DNA of 64,000 nucleotides from Gammaproteobacteria bacterium (GTDB lineage: Bacteria; Pseudomonadota; Gammaproteobacteria; Pseudomonadales; Halieaceae), in the NCBI GenBank assembly GCA_030427485.1, contig JAUICG010000025.1, positions 1 through 64,000 on the forward strand. Direction: 5' to 3'. Under the pieces are notes generated by a model that saw only the letters and a list, made by a program, of their open reading frames with translations, was not told where the DNA came from and searched no databases. The position numbers and the translations under genes were made by a program. Shown here in pieces: positions 22,452 through 30,882 of this stretch; position 1 is the first letter of the stretch, and every line of letters starts with the position of its first letter.

Positions 22452-22525
22452 GGATTCGAACCCCGGGAGGCTCTCGCCTCAACGGTTTTCAAGACCGCCG
22501 CTTTCGACCACTCAGCCAGCCCACC
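22438..22525 (-). tRNA. tRNA-Ser (anticodon TGA)
   Basis: The 88-nt gene is read on the minus strand, with GGTGGGC/GCCCACC acceptor arms, discriminator G, encoded CCA, TTCGAATC in the T-loop and a long variable arm (GAGGCGAGAGCCTC) typical of serine tRNAs. The anticodon loop CTTGAAA gives TGA. Its 3' end is the integration site of the 14-kb element. Confidence 0.95.
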
Positions 22526-22573
22526 GGAAACTTTTTTAAACTCGGGCTACTGCGGTAGCGCGAAGCGAGCGAG

Positions 22574-22601
22574 ATTATACAGTGATGAAAACAGGACACA
22601 A
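22574..22601 (-). promoter_or_regulatory. Candidate tRNA-Ser promoter
   Basis: On the minus strand TTGTGT and TATAAT are separated by 16 nt, with the -10 about 48 nt upstream of the tRNA. The -35 overlaps the right arm of the rne terminator. Confidence 0.5.
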
Positions 22602-22624
22602 GAGGCGCTCGGCCTCCTGTGCCC
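22587..22624 (-). terminator. rne terminator
   Basis: On the minus strand GGGCACAGGAGG pairs with CCTCTTGTGTCC (12 bp with two G-T wobbles, 7-nt loop), followed by TGTTTTC. It lies 18 nt after the rne stop codon. Confidence 0.75.
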
Positions 22625-22641
22625 ATTGTTCACCGTCGCCC

Positions 22642-25386
22642 TCAGGATTGCACTGCCGACTGCTGGGGAGCCTGCTCCGGACGCGGGCCGCGAGGATCAT
22701 TGCTGGCGCGCGGCACGATACGGCCGCTGGACTGCGCAGGTGGCTGCACCGTCTCGCTGAACAGCGCCCGGTGCGAGGTAATGCACTCCACGACGCCCAC
22801 CGGGCGGGCGTCCACCCTGGGGTCGTTGATCGCCCGGCCGTTGGCGGTAATGCCGTCCGTCGAGCGGGGCTGTTCCGGCTCCGCCGCGGCTTTAACCGGT
22901 TCAGCCGCTTCAACCGCCTGTTCGGTGGCCCGGGCGGGCGGCGTGGCATCGGGTGTCGCGGGGGCAGCCGTGGTCGCTACGCTCGTGTCGTCGTTCGCAC
23001 CGGGTACCTGTTCCCAGCCCTCATCGCCACCGGCGGCTGTCACAGCCTCCACGTGCTCGTTGAGCGGGGCGCCGGAAGGTTCCGCCTGGGGCATTTTCAT
23101 TATTGCTGTATCGCTCCCGGCATCCTGGGAAGCCACAGCCCCGGGCTGCTCGGGCGTAGCTGATACGCTGGGCGCTGCTTCCTGTGCACTGTCGGCAACC
23201 GCGTCCCCTTGCGGCTTGCGTCCGCGATTGCGCCGGCGGCGCTGCGGCTCGGGGCGTTTCATGTCGCTCGGGCGCTTGCGCGGCTTGTCCTGCTGATTGC
23301 CGCTATCCGCGGCCTCGTAGTCTGTCGTTTCCACCTCGGCTGACGGTGCTTGCTCCTGTGCCCGGCGCTGGTTGCCGCGGCTGCTGCGACGGTTGCCCTC
23401 ACCGCCACCCGCTGAGTCACTGCTGCGCTCGCGCCGCTGCGGTGCACGCCTCTCGCCAGTGCCGGCATTTTTGTTGCCATCGGCGTCGGCGGCGGAATCC
23501 GTTGCGCGATTTTGTTGCCGCGCACCTGAACTGCGTCGACGGTTCCGGTTCCTGTTATTGCCCGAGGATTGTCCCTGGCTTGTCCGACGGGGCTTTTTCT
23601 CGGTCCCGCTCTCCGTCTCGACGGGTTGGCTTTCAAGCACCGGCTCGGCCGGCTTTGTCCCGACCAGCGCACTGACCATGCGCGAGAAAATACCCTGCTT
23701 CCTGGGCGCCTGCAGTGCTTGCGGTGCTTGTTGTTGAACCTGCGCTTCAGCGGGGGCTTTCTTCTCGCTGCTCACGAAGGGCGCCTGTTTTTGTATGACG
23801 CTGTCAACGGCCGCCTGTTGGGGTGGCGGAACCGCGGTGTGTACGTCGCTGATCGCCTCGGTGTCCGGTACTGTAATATCGACCGCGTAGCTGACTTCGT
23901 GCTCGCCATCCACTTCGTCGGTGCGCAGGCGCTGCACCTCGAAGTGCGGCGTCTCAAGATTGGGGTTCGGGATCACCAGTACTCGCGCCCTGGTATCCTG
24001 CTCGATTTCACCGAGCGCGGCGCGTTTCTCGTTCAACAGGTACGCTGCCACGTCCACCGGCACGATCGCCCGCACCTCTGCGCTGCGGTCCTTGATCGCC
24101 TCTTCCTCCAGCAGGCGCAGGATGGACAGGGCGAGGGACTTGGTGTCGCGAATGCTGCCCTGGCCGTTGCAACGCGGACAGACGATAGCGCTGGTTTCTC
24201 CCAGCGAGGGGCGCAGGCGCTGGCGGGACATCTCCAGCAGGCCAAAGCGCGATATGCGCCCGACCTGTACCCGGGCCCGGTCAATTTCGAGCGAATCGCG
24301 CATCCGGTTTTCCACCGCGCGCTGATTCTTGGCCGCGAGCATATCAATGAAGTCGATAACCACGAGGCCGCCCATGTCGCGCAGTCGCAGTTGCCTGGCG
24401 ATTTCGTCAGCGGCCTCCAGATTGGTGTTCAGCGCGGTCTCTTCAATATCGCTGCCGCGCGTCGCCCGCGCCGAGTTGATGTCGATAGAGACCAGGGCCT
24501 CTGTCGGGTCGATGACAATCGAACCACCCGAAGGCAAGCGCACTTCCCGCTGAAACGCCGTCTCGATCTGGCTCTCGATCTGGAAGCGGTTGAACAGCGG
24601 GATACTGTCGTCGTAGCGCTGTATACGGTTGGTGTATTTGGGCATCACCTGCGCCACGAACTCGCGGGCTTGCGTGTAAGCCTCTTCGCTGTCGATCAGG
24701 ACCTGCCCGATATCATCGCGCAGGTAGTCGCGCACCGCGCGGATGATTACATTGCTCTCGCGGAACAACAGGTCCTTGGGCCTGGCCTTTTCCGAGGCTG
24801 TAGAGATGGCGTCCCAGAGTTGCAGCAGGTAGTTCAGGTCCCATTGCAGTTCTTCCGCCTCCCTGCCGACACCGGCGGTGCGGATAATGACGCCCATGCC
24901 TTCCGGAATCTCCAGCGCGCTCAGCGCCTCTTTCAACTGCGAGCGGTCGTCGCCTTCAATGCGGCGCGAAATACCCCCTGCCCGCGGGTTGTTGGGCATC
25001 AGCACCATGTAGCGCCCGGCCAGGCTGATAAACGTCGTCAGCGCCGCGCCCTTGTTACCGCGCTCTTCCTTGTCGACCTGCACGATGACCTCGGTGCCTT
25101 CCTTGACGATGTCCTTGATCTTGAGCCGTCCGTCACCGGCCGGTTTGCGGTAAAAGTACTCCCGCGCGATTTCCTTCAGTGGCAAAAATCCATGCCGCTC
25201 GGCGCCGAAGTCGACGAACGCGGCTTCCAGGCTGGGCTCTACCCGGGTGATTTTCCCCTTGTAGATACTCGCCTTTTTCTGCACACGGGTTCTGTTTTCG
25301 ATATCCAGGTCGTACAGGCGTTGCCCGTCGACCATAGCCACGCGCAACTCTTCAGGTTGAGTTGCATTGATTAACATTTTTTTCAT
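22642..25386 (-). CDS. rne: Ribonuclease E
   Basis: The 914-aa endoribonuclease cleaves single-stranded AU-rich RNA and organises the degradosome. The N half is highly conserved: MKKMLINATQPEELRVA start, S1 domain (about 38-120), catalytic Asp residues in VSIDINSARATRGSD and VVIDFIDM, and the zinc-link CPRCNGQG near residue 404. The C half (about 530-914) is disordered, rich in Arg, Pro, Gln and Glu, and contains Arg-rich RNA-binding stretches (RRTSQGQSSGNNRNRNRRRS). It is somewhat shorter than E. coli RNase E (1,061 aa). It is divergent from rluC over a 553-bp leader region, which probably carries the autoregulatory structure. Confidence 0.97.
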   Translation of the reverse strand: MKKMLINATQPEELRVAMVDGQRLYDLDIENRTRVQKKASIYKGKITRVEPSLEAAFVDFGAERHGFLPLKEIAREYFYRKPAGDGRLKIKDIVKEGTEVIVQVDKEERGNKGAALTTFISLAGRYMVLMPNNPRAGGISRRIEGDDRSQLKEALSALEIPEGMGVIIRTAGVGREAEELQWDLNYLLQLWDAISTASEKARPKDLLFRESNVIIRAVRDYLRDDIGQVLIDSEEAYTQAREFVAQVMPKYTNRIQRYDDSIPLFNRFQIESQIETAFQREVRLPSGGSIVIDPTEALVSIDINSARATRGSDIEETALNTNLEAADEIARQLRLRDMGGLVVIDFIDMLAAKNQRAVENRMRDSLEIDRARVQVGRISRFGLLEMSRQRLRPSLGETSAIVCPRCNGQGSIRDTKSLALSILRLLEEEAIKDRSAEVRAIVPVDVAAYLLNEKRAALGEIEQDTRARVLVIPNPNLETPHFEVQRLRTDEVDGEHEVSYAVDITVPDTEAISDVHTAVPPPQQAAVDSVIQKQAPFVSSEKKAPAEAQVQQQAPQALQAPRKQGIFSRMVSALVGTKPAEPVLESQPVETESGTEKKPRRTSQGQSSGNNRNRNRRRSSGARQQNRATDSAADADGNKNAGTGERRAPQRRERSSDSAGGGEGNRRSSRGNQRRAQEQAPSAEVETTDYEAADSGNQQDKPRKRPSDMKRPEPQRRRRNRGRKPQGDAVADSAQEAAPSVSATPEQPGAVASQDAGSDTAIMKMPQAEPSGAPLNEHVEAVTAAGGDEGWEQVPGANDDTSVATTAAPATPDATPPARATEQAVEAAEPVKAAAEPEQPRSTDGITANGRAINDPRVDARPVGVVECITSHRALFSETVQPPAQSSGRIVPRASNDPRGPRPEQAPQQSAVQS

Positions 25387-25939
25387 AGTGCCATTGCCTT
25401 GTAACTGCAGGCCTGGCGGGGCAGGGGATCAACTATAAAGCCGGCGCGACGCCGTTTAACAGCAGTAGTGGGCTGGAAAATATCAATATTTTCAGCCGCT
25501 TACCGTGTGTGACCAGGCGTGCTGGCACCGGCACACGGATGTCGTGCCAATTTTAACCACTAAAAACTCATGGTTATTACAGCGTCATGCAGCCAGTAGT
25601 GTGTTGCGGAAGCTGCTTGCTTGCGATTGTCGCAGCACCTGTAGCCTGCAACGACGCTGAATCTTCTTTATAACTGATTCTATATCCCGGCAGTGCTTGC
25701 TGCTCGGTTCATTTCATTGTCGATCCAGTAAGGAGTGTGCGTCTCTGACTGCACGCGCACTTTATTACAACGTCGACTTCCATTAAGTTTGTGTGGCTGG
25801 TCTGGCGGATCCGTGCATTTCATCTGCCGGCCCAAACGTTCGCCAGGGGCTTACTCATCACCAAACCCGGTCTCTGAACTCGGGCAGGTGCAACCACAGC
25901 GGTGACTATAACAGTATATGGAAACAATGAACATGGTTT
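25387..25939. other. rne/rluC divergent intergenic region (553 bp)
   Basis: No gene is seen here. The minus strand should carry a long rne 5' leader, as in E. coli, where it mediates autoregulation. The clearest structure is the hairpin at 25471-25496. I could not identify promoters with confidence on either strand. Confidence 0.6.
25471..25496 (-). promoter_or_regulatory. Leader hairpin upstream of rne
   Basis: On the minus strand GGCTGAAAATAT and ATATTTTCCAGCC form a long stem with one bulge and a 2-nt loop, about 85-110 nt before the rne start. It may be the RNase E-responsive leader element; this is inferred from position. Confidence 0.45.
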
Positions 25940-26905
25940 GTGCAGCGCGTGTCCGCAATTCCTGACAACCACTCCCCGCGGCAGGCGCGCTTGCTGACGG
26001 TGGATGACAACACCGCGGGCCAACGCCTCGACAATTACCTGCTGCGGGAACTAAAGGGAGTGCCCCGGACCCGCTTGTACCGTGCCTTGCGCAAGGGTGA
26101 GGTGCGGGTGAACAAGGGCAGGGTGCGTGCGGATTACCGGCTGGCGGCGGGTGACATCGTGCGGATTCCGCCACTGCAGCAGCCCCGGACCCCGCAAGCA
26201 CCGTATATCCCGAGCCGGCAATCCGCGCAAATAGCCCGCCGGATCATCCACGAGGACGACAACCTGCTGGCAATCAACAAGCCGTCGGGCCTGGCGGTGC
26301 ACGGTGGCAGCGGGCTGAGCTTCGGCCTGATCGAGTGCCTGCGGCACCTTCGACCCGACGCGCGCTACCTCGAGTTGGTACATCGACTGGATCGCGATAC
26401 CTCCGGGGTCATCCTGGTTGCGAAGCGGGCACCGATACTGCGGGAACTGCACCGGCAGCTACGCGAAAAGCACATTGAGAAACGCTACCTGGCGCTGGTG
26501 GCCGGAACCTGGCCGAGGGCGCTCCGTGTGGTGGACGCCCCGCTGGAAAAAAATGTACTGCAGTCCGGCGAGCGCATGGTGCGGGTAAGCCGCGAGGGCA
26601 AGCGGGCGGTTACCCAGTTCAACGTGGTGGAACGCCTCCGGGGAGCCTCATTGATAGAGGCCAGACCCATTACCGGGCGCACGCATCAGATTCGGGTGCA
26701 CGCGCAACAGGCGGGATTTCCGCTCCTGGGTGATGAAAAGTACGGAAATGACACAACGGCTGGCTTTGCGCGCCAGATTGGGCTCAAGCGCTTGTTCCTG
26801 CACGCCGCTTCGCTGCGCTTCTCACTGCCTGATAGCGGCGAACTGAACCTGGATGCAGCGCTGGATACTGAATTGGAAATAATATTAGAAAAACTTCGTA
26901 ACTAA
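25940..26905 (+). CDS. rluC: 23S rRNA pseudouridine synthase RluC
   Basis: The 321-aa enzyme converts U955, U2504 and U2580 (E. coli numbering) of 23S rRNA to pseudouridine. The N-terminal S4 RNA-binding domain (AGQRLDNYLLRELKGVPRTRLYRALRKGEVRVN, residues about 28-80) is followed by the RluA-family catalytic domain with HRLDRDTSG, whose Asp is the catalytic residue. The start is a GTG at 25940; an ATG 8 nt upstream is out of frame. It is divergent from rne as in many gammaproteobacteria. RluD or RluA are less likely given the S4 and rne linkage. Confidence 0.93.
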   Translation: MQRVSAIPDNHSPRQARLLTVDDNTAGQRLDNYLLRELKGVPRTRLYRALRKGEVRVNKGRVRADYRLAAGDIVRIPPLQQPRTPQAPYIPSRQSAQIARRIIHEDDNLLAINKPSGLAVHGGSGLSFGLIECLRHLRPDARYLELVHRLDRDTSGVILVAKRAPILRELHRQLREKHIEKRYLALVAGTWPRALRVVDAPLEKNVLQSGERMVRVSREGKRAVTQFNVVERLRGASLIEARPITGRTHQIRVHAQQAGFPLLGDEKYGNDTTAGFARQIGLKRLFLHAASLRFSLPDSGELNLDAALDTELEIILEKLRN

Positions 26906-27003
26906 TTATTTATATTAATTAAATATCTATAATTTCAGTCTCAAGGTAGCGGTGATCCTGACGAGCTGGCGAGCGCTCTACAAAGGTGTTCGCACGAGGC
27001 GCG

Positions 27004-27585
27004 CTAGTGTCCCAGCACGTCCACGCCAGCCTCCGCCAGCAGCGCGTTCAGTGCGATCAACGGCAGCCCTTCCAGGCTGGTCGGGTCGTTTCCCTGCATC
27101 TGCTCGAACAGGGCTATTCCCAATCCCTCGGCTTTGAAGCTTCCGGCGCAGTCGAAGGGTTGTTCCCGCAGGAGGTAATTCGCGATCTGGGCGTCGGTGA
27201 GTGTGCGAAACCTCACCGTGAACGGTTCCACATGGCAGCGCTCAACGCCGCGCACCCGGGACAGCAGCGCTACCCCCGTATAAAATTGTACCGCTCTTCC
27301 CGAACACCGCCTCAACTGTGCCCGGGCACGCTCGAAAGTGCCCGGTTTGCCCATTACATGGTCGTCGATGGCCGCCACCTGGTCGCTTCCTATGACCAGC
27401 GCCCCGGGATGCGCATCGGCAATCACTGCGGCCTTGGCAAGGGCCAGCCGCGCGGCCAACGCCCGCGGGGTCTCGCCCGGTAGCGCCCCTTCGTCCACGT
27501 CGGGAGGCATGCACTGAAAGGGTAGATCGAGCCGTGAAAGCAGGGCGCGTCGGTAGGCAGAGGTGGATGCGAGTATAATGTCCAT
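27004..27585 (-). CDS. yceF: Maf-like nucleotide pyrophosphatase (YceF type)
   Basis: The 193-aa Maf protein hydrolyses non-canonical nucleotides; the YceF group prefers m7GTP. Features visible are ILASTSAYRRALLSRL, GSDQVAAID, the central GKP and an end with FEQMQGNDPTSLEGLPL. The start is ATG 27585, at the family position (MDIILASTS). It is divergent from yceD with a short shared region containing a strong promoter for yceD. A gene between rluC and yceF (often an HAD phosphatase and sppA) is absent here. Confidence 0.92.
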   Translation of the reverse strand: MDIILASTSAYRRALLSRLDLPFQCMPPDVDEGALPGETPRALAARLALAKAAVIADAHPGALVIGSDQVAAIDDHVMGKPGTFERARAQLRRCSGRAVQFYTGVALLSRVRGVERCHVEPFTVRFRTLTDAQIANYLLREQPFDCAGSFKAEGLGIALFEQMQGNDPTSLEGLPLIALNALLAEAGVDVLGH

Positions 27586-27639
27586 CGCTTGGGGTAAAAT
27601 CAGCTTGTGGCTAGAACTGTTTGTATTGTAAAGATTTTT

Positions 27640-27668
27640 TTGACAAAGGGGCAGGCCGCACCTATGAT
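27640..27668 (+). promoter_or_regulatory. Strong sigma-70 promoter for yceD-rpmF
   Basis: TTGACA (27640-27645), a 17-nt spacer and TATGAT (27663-27668) form a near-consensus promoter. The expected start site falls at about 27675, only one or two bases before the yceD ATG at 27677, which implies a leaderless or nearly leaderless transcript. Confidence 0.8.
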
Positions 27669-27676
27669 GCGCGCCT

Positions 27677-28210
27677 ATGTTGACCGAGACTCTACCGACC
27701 ATGCTGGATGTACGCCAGGCGGCCGTCCGTGGCGTCACGGTCAGCGGTGTGCTGAAACCGCTTGATTTAAAGCGTTTTCGGCCCCTTTTAGCGGATGACG
27801 AAGGCGCTATATCGGCGCAATTCAGCTTCTCCCGCGACGAGGAAAACCGATATTTGATGCGTGTGTCGGTCGAGGCGGATGTCGTGGTGGCTTGCCAGCG
27901 ATGCCTTGAGGATTTGCCCGAGCACCTGTCCTGTGACAGTACCCTGGCAATCGTATGGACCGACGAAGAAGCGGCGCACGTGCCCAGGCAAATGGAGCCG
28001 CTGGTGGTGATGGAGACCCCCAGCAACCTGTGGGACCTGGTCGAGGAAGAACTGATATTGGCACTGCCGCCTTTCAGTTACCACGACACAGATGAATGTA
28101 GGAAGAAAACCGCGGCTTATTCAGACCCGACTCCGAAGGAGGATGACGGTGAGGAGAAGCCCAACCCGTTTAATGTGCTGGCGCAATTGAAGCCCGGCAA
28201 CAAGCACTAG
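27677..28210 (+). CDS. yceD: YceD (DUF177), 23S rRNA accumulation protein
   Basis: The 177-aa protein aids accumulation of 23S rRNA precursor. Features visible are VVVACQRCLEDLPEHL with the CxxC pair, the ILALPPFSYHDTDEC region and the C-terminal KPNPFNVLAQLK motif. It is immediately followed by rpmF (11 nt), the usual pairing. The start ATG 27677 gives a proper N-terminal alignment and lies right after the promoter, so it probably has little or no leader. Confidence 0.92.
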   Translation: MLTETLPTMLDVRQAAVRGVTVSGVLKPLDLKRFRPLLADDEGAISAQFSFSRDEENRYLMRVSVEADVVVACQRCLEDLPEHLSCDSTLAIVWTDEEAAHVPRQMEPLVVMETPSNLWDLVEEELILALPPFSYHDTDECRKKTAAYSDPTPKEDDGEEKPNPFNVLAQLKPGNKH

Positions 28211-28221
28211 GAGTTCAAGCC

Positions 28222-28404
28222 ATGGCTGTTCAGAAAAGCAAGAAGACCCGCTCTCGCCGCGGAATGCGTCGTTCGCACGATGCGCTGCGCGGGTCCACGT
28301 TGACCGTCGACCAGACCTCGGGTGAAACCCACCTCAGGCACCACGTCACTGCCGATGGTTTCTACCGCGGCAAAAAAGTGATCGAGACCGGCAACGACGA
28401 TTGA
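28222..28404 (+). CDS. rpmF: 50S ribosomal protein L32
   Basis: The 60-aa basic ribosomal protein begins MAVQKSKKTRSRRGMRRSHD, typical of L32, and ends in RGKKVIETGNDD. It lies in the yceD-rpmF operon. CAAGCC and an AGGAG site precede the ATG. It normally heads the plsX-fabH-fabD operon, but here 288 bp of non-coding sequence follow. Confidence 0.97.
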   Translation: MAVQKSKKTRSRRGMRRSHDALRGSTLTVDQTSGETHLRHHVTADGFYRGKKVIETGNDD

Positions 28405-28692
28405 TCATTACGATTTGATCGGAAGACTGCCGGCACAGTGAGCCCCGCGGCTCAGGGCAACTATCCCATTCGCGGAGACTTCGTCTCCGCCAGCACCTTC
28501 ACAACCCCCTATGTTAGCGCTGATTACACTTCGCGCCGGGGCCTCCTATTTTGTTTCCTGTCTGTCACGGCACCGTTGCCGACCGCGTCCCCTGGTAGCC
28601 CGGACGCAATCCGGCCCGGCGTGCCGCGCGGTATCTGCAGGTTGTTGATCGTTTGCGGTGCGAATATGCTATTGAAGAAGGAACAGTAGACG
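28405..28692 (+). other. rpmF-fabD spacer lacking plsX and fabH
   Basis: No gene is supported in these 288 nt. The one open stretch (about 28438-28689) has no family resemblance or ribosome-binding site. A perfect hairpin GCGGAGAC-TTC-GTCTCCGC lies at 28472-28490 without a T-tract. plsX and fabH, which often occupy this place, are absent and must lie elsewhere or be replaced. Confidence 0.6.
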
Positions 28693-29655
28693 ATGTCAGA
28701 CAGTTCAAGCGCATTTGTTTTTCCGGGGCAGGGCTCACAGCAAGTGGGTATGCTGGCGGCAGCGCACGCGCGTTTCCCCCAGGTGCGGGATACTTTCGCG
28801 GAAGCCGCGGAGATACTGGGCTATGACATGTGGGCGCTGGTGCAGGACGGCCCCCAGGAGGCGCTGAATCTCACCGAAACCACCCAGCCGGTGCTCCTGA
28901 CCTCGAGTGTGGCGCTGTGGCGAGCCTGGGAGGCAGCAACCGACATGCGCCCGGCTATCCTGGCCGGCCACAGCCTCGGTGAATTTTCCGCACTGGTGTG
29001 TGCCGGGGCGCTGACGTTTGCAGACGCGGTGCAACTGGTGCGCAAACGCGGCGAGTTCATGCAAAGCGCGGTCCCGGTTGGCCAGGGCGCGATGGCCGCG
29101 ATCATCGGGCTGGAGGACAGTGTGATCGACCGCATCTGCGAGGAGAGTACACAGGGTGCGGATGCTGTTGTGTCGGCTGTCAACTTTAATTCGCCGGGGC
29201 AGGTGGTAATCGCGGGGCATACAGCGGCGGTGGAAACGGCGATCACCGCTTTGAAAGAGGCGGGAGCAAAGCGCGCGCTGCCGCTACCGGTCAGCGCTCC
29301 CTTCCATACTGTGTTGATGAAACCGGCGGGAGAAAAACTGGGCGAGGTGCTTGCCGCCATCGACATATCCTCACCGCGGATACCGGTGGTACACAATGTT
29401 CACGCGGCAACCGAGGATGATCCGGAGCGCATACGGCAGTTACTGGTCGAGCAGATATACAGCCCGGTGCGCTGGACGGGGTGCGTACAGACCATCGTCG
29501 GGTCGGGTGTCTGCCATATAGTGGAATGCGGGCCGGGCAAGGTACTGGGCGGCTTGAACCGGCGCATCGACAAATCGCTGCAGAGTTATTCACTGGAAGA
29601 GCCCGACGGACTGTTGGACACCGCAGCGCAATTGCAATCCCTCGCAGGAGAATAA
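28693..29655 (+). CDS. fabD: Malonyl-CoA:ACP transacylase
   Basis: The 320-aa enzyme moves malonyl from CoA to AcpP to begin fatty acid elongation. FVFPGQGSQ, the active-site GHSLGEF with the catalytic Ser, the conserved His in VSAPFHT and the QPV region are visible. ATG 28693 follows AAGGA. It is followed by fabG after 3 nt, in a fabD-fabG-acpP-fabF-pabC-mltG-tmk-holB-pilZ run. Confidence 0.96.
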   Translation: MSDSSSAFVFPGQGSQQVGMLAAAHARFPQVRDTFAEAAEILGYDMWALVQDGPQEALNLTETTQPVLLTSSVALWRAWEAATDMRPAILAGHSLGEFSALVCAGALTFADAVQLVRKRGEFMQSAVPVGQGAMAAIIGLEDSVIDRICEESTQGADAVVSAVNFNSPGQVVIAGHTAAVETAITALKEAGAKRALPLPVSAPFHTVLMKPAGEKLGEVLAAIDISSPRIPVVHNVHAATEDDPERIRQLLVEQIYSPVRWTGCVQTIVGSGVCHIVECGPGKVLGGLNRRIDKSLQSYSLEEPDGLLDTAAQLQSLAGE

Positions 29656-29658
29656 CAG

Positions 29659-30402
29659 ATGTCTGAAGAAGCAAAAGTGGCCCTGGTGACGGGTGCGAGT
29701 CGCGGCATAGGCAAGGCAATAGCCGAGGCCCTGGGTGCCGATGGTTTCATCGTAATCGGTACGGCGACCAGCAGCGCAGGCGCTGCGGCGATATCCACGT
29801 ATCTTGCAGCAGGCAGCTACTCCGGGCAGGGGATGGTGCTGAACGTGGCGGAGCAGGACAGCGTGACCTCTGTGCTGAAAGACATATCGGATCAGTTCGG
29901 GCCCCCGCTGGTGCTGGTAAACAACGCCGGGATCACCAAAGACAATATTCTGATGCGCATGAAGGAAGACGAGTGGCAGAATGTGATCGACACCAACCTG
30001 AGTTCGCTGTACCGGGTCAGCAAGGCGTGCCTGCGCGGGATGACGAAAGCGCGCTGGGGTCGAATAGTCAATATCACCTCGGTGGTTGGCGCCATGGGCA
30101 ATATCGGCCAGAGCAATTACGCTGCGACCAAGGCGGGAGCGGAGGGTTTTTCACGCGCCCTGGCACGCGAGCTGGGCTCCCGATCTATTACGGTCAACTG
30201 TATTGCCCCGGGCTTTATCGATACGGACATGACGCGCAAACTGCCGGATGAACAGCGCGATTTATTGCTGCAGCAAATCCCGCTGGGAAGACTCGGTTCC
30301 CCCGCAGAAATTGCCGCGCTGGTGAGTTTTTTGTGCAGCGAGAATGCGGCGTACATTACGGGTGAAACCGTGCATGTTAACGGTGGTATGCATATGGCCT
30401 AA
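29659..30402 (+). CDS. fabG: 3-oxoacyl-ACP reductase
   Basis: The 247-aa NADPH-dependent SDR reduces 3-oxoacyl-ACP. The N-terminal glycine motif VTGASRGIGKAIA, NNAGITKDN, the Ser-Tyr-Lys triad (ITSVVG...YAATKAG), and the C-terminal YITGETVHVNGGMHM are clear. AGGAG lies before the ATG. A 148-nt gap follows, containing the likely acpP promoter. Confidence 0.96.
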   Translation: MSEEAKVALVTGASRGIGKAIAEALGADGFIVIGTATSSAGAAAISTYLAAGSYSGQGMVLNVAEQDSVTSVLKDISDQFGPPLVLVNNAGITKDNILMRMKEDEWQNVIDTNLSSLYRVSKACLRGMTKARWGRIVNITSVVGAMGNIGQSNYAATKAGAEGFSRALARELGSRSITVNCIAPGFIDTDMTRKLPDEQRDLLLQQIPLGRLGSPAEIAALVSFLCSENAAYITGETVHVNGGMHMA

Positions 30403-30550
30403 ATAACTGAAAAATATACATTAACCAAGGTGACGGAAGGCGCGTCAAAAAAAATTTATTACTCGCCGGGAAAACAGAGTAAACTGCGCGCTCAGACCGT
30501 TTAATCGGATACAAAACAGCAGTAAAAAAACCTCAGGAGTAGCAGACAAA

Positions 30551-30787
30551 ATGAGCAGCATTGAAGAACGCGTTAAGAAGATCGTAGCTGAACAACTTGG
30601 CGTCAAGGAAGAAGAAGTGCAAACAGGGGCATCCTTTGTGGAAGACCTGGGTGCTGATTCTCTCGATACGGTCGAACTGGTAATGGCGCTCGAAGAGGAG
30701 TTTGAAACTGAAATTCCCGATGAGGAGGCCGAAAAGATCACTACCGTGGCTCTTGCGATTGAGTATATCAATAGCAACCTCGCCTGA
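30551..30787 (+). CDS. acpP: Acyl carrier protein
   Basis: The 78-aa acidic carrier holds growing acyl chains on a phosphopantetheine attached to the Ser in GADSLDTVELVMALEEEF. It begins MSSIEERVKKIVAEQLGVKE, typical of gammaproteobacterial AcpP. CAGGAG precedes the ATG. It is followed by a hairpin with a T-rich tail, which may let acpP be expressed at a higher level than fabF. Confidence 0.97.
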   Translation: MSSIEERVKKIVAEQLGVKEEEVQTGASFVEDLGADSLDTVELVMALEEEFETEIPDEEAEKITTVALAIEYINSNLA

Positions 30788-30807
30788 ACCGCCCAGTCAT
30801 TTCGAGG

Positions 30808-30842
30808 AGCCGTTTCTAGTTAAATAGGACGGCTTTTCTTTT
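30808..30842 (+). terminator. Attenuator-like hairpin between acpP and fabF
   Basis: AGCCGT (30808-30813) and ACGGCT (30829-30834) form a stem followed by TTTTCTTTT. The loop is 15 nt and the stem only 6 bp, so partial termination is likely. This would set acpP above fabF in expression. Confidence 0.6.
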
Positions 30843-30882
30843 ATACGATGTCTAAGTACGCACGCTGCAAAGGAGTTGATTC

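Noticed and set aside
23569..25374. Long plus-strand open frame (601 aa) opposite rne
   Set aside because: It is antisense to a clear rne gene; the protein is compositionally odd with no known domain.
28438..28689. Possible 83-aa protein between rpmF and fabD
   Set aside because: No ribosome-binding site, no resemblance to PlsX or FabH, and composition unlike a real protein.
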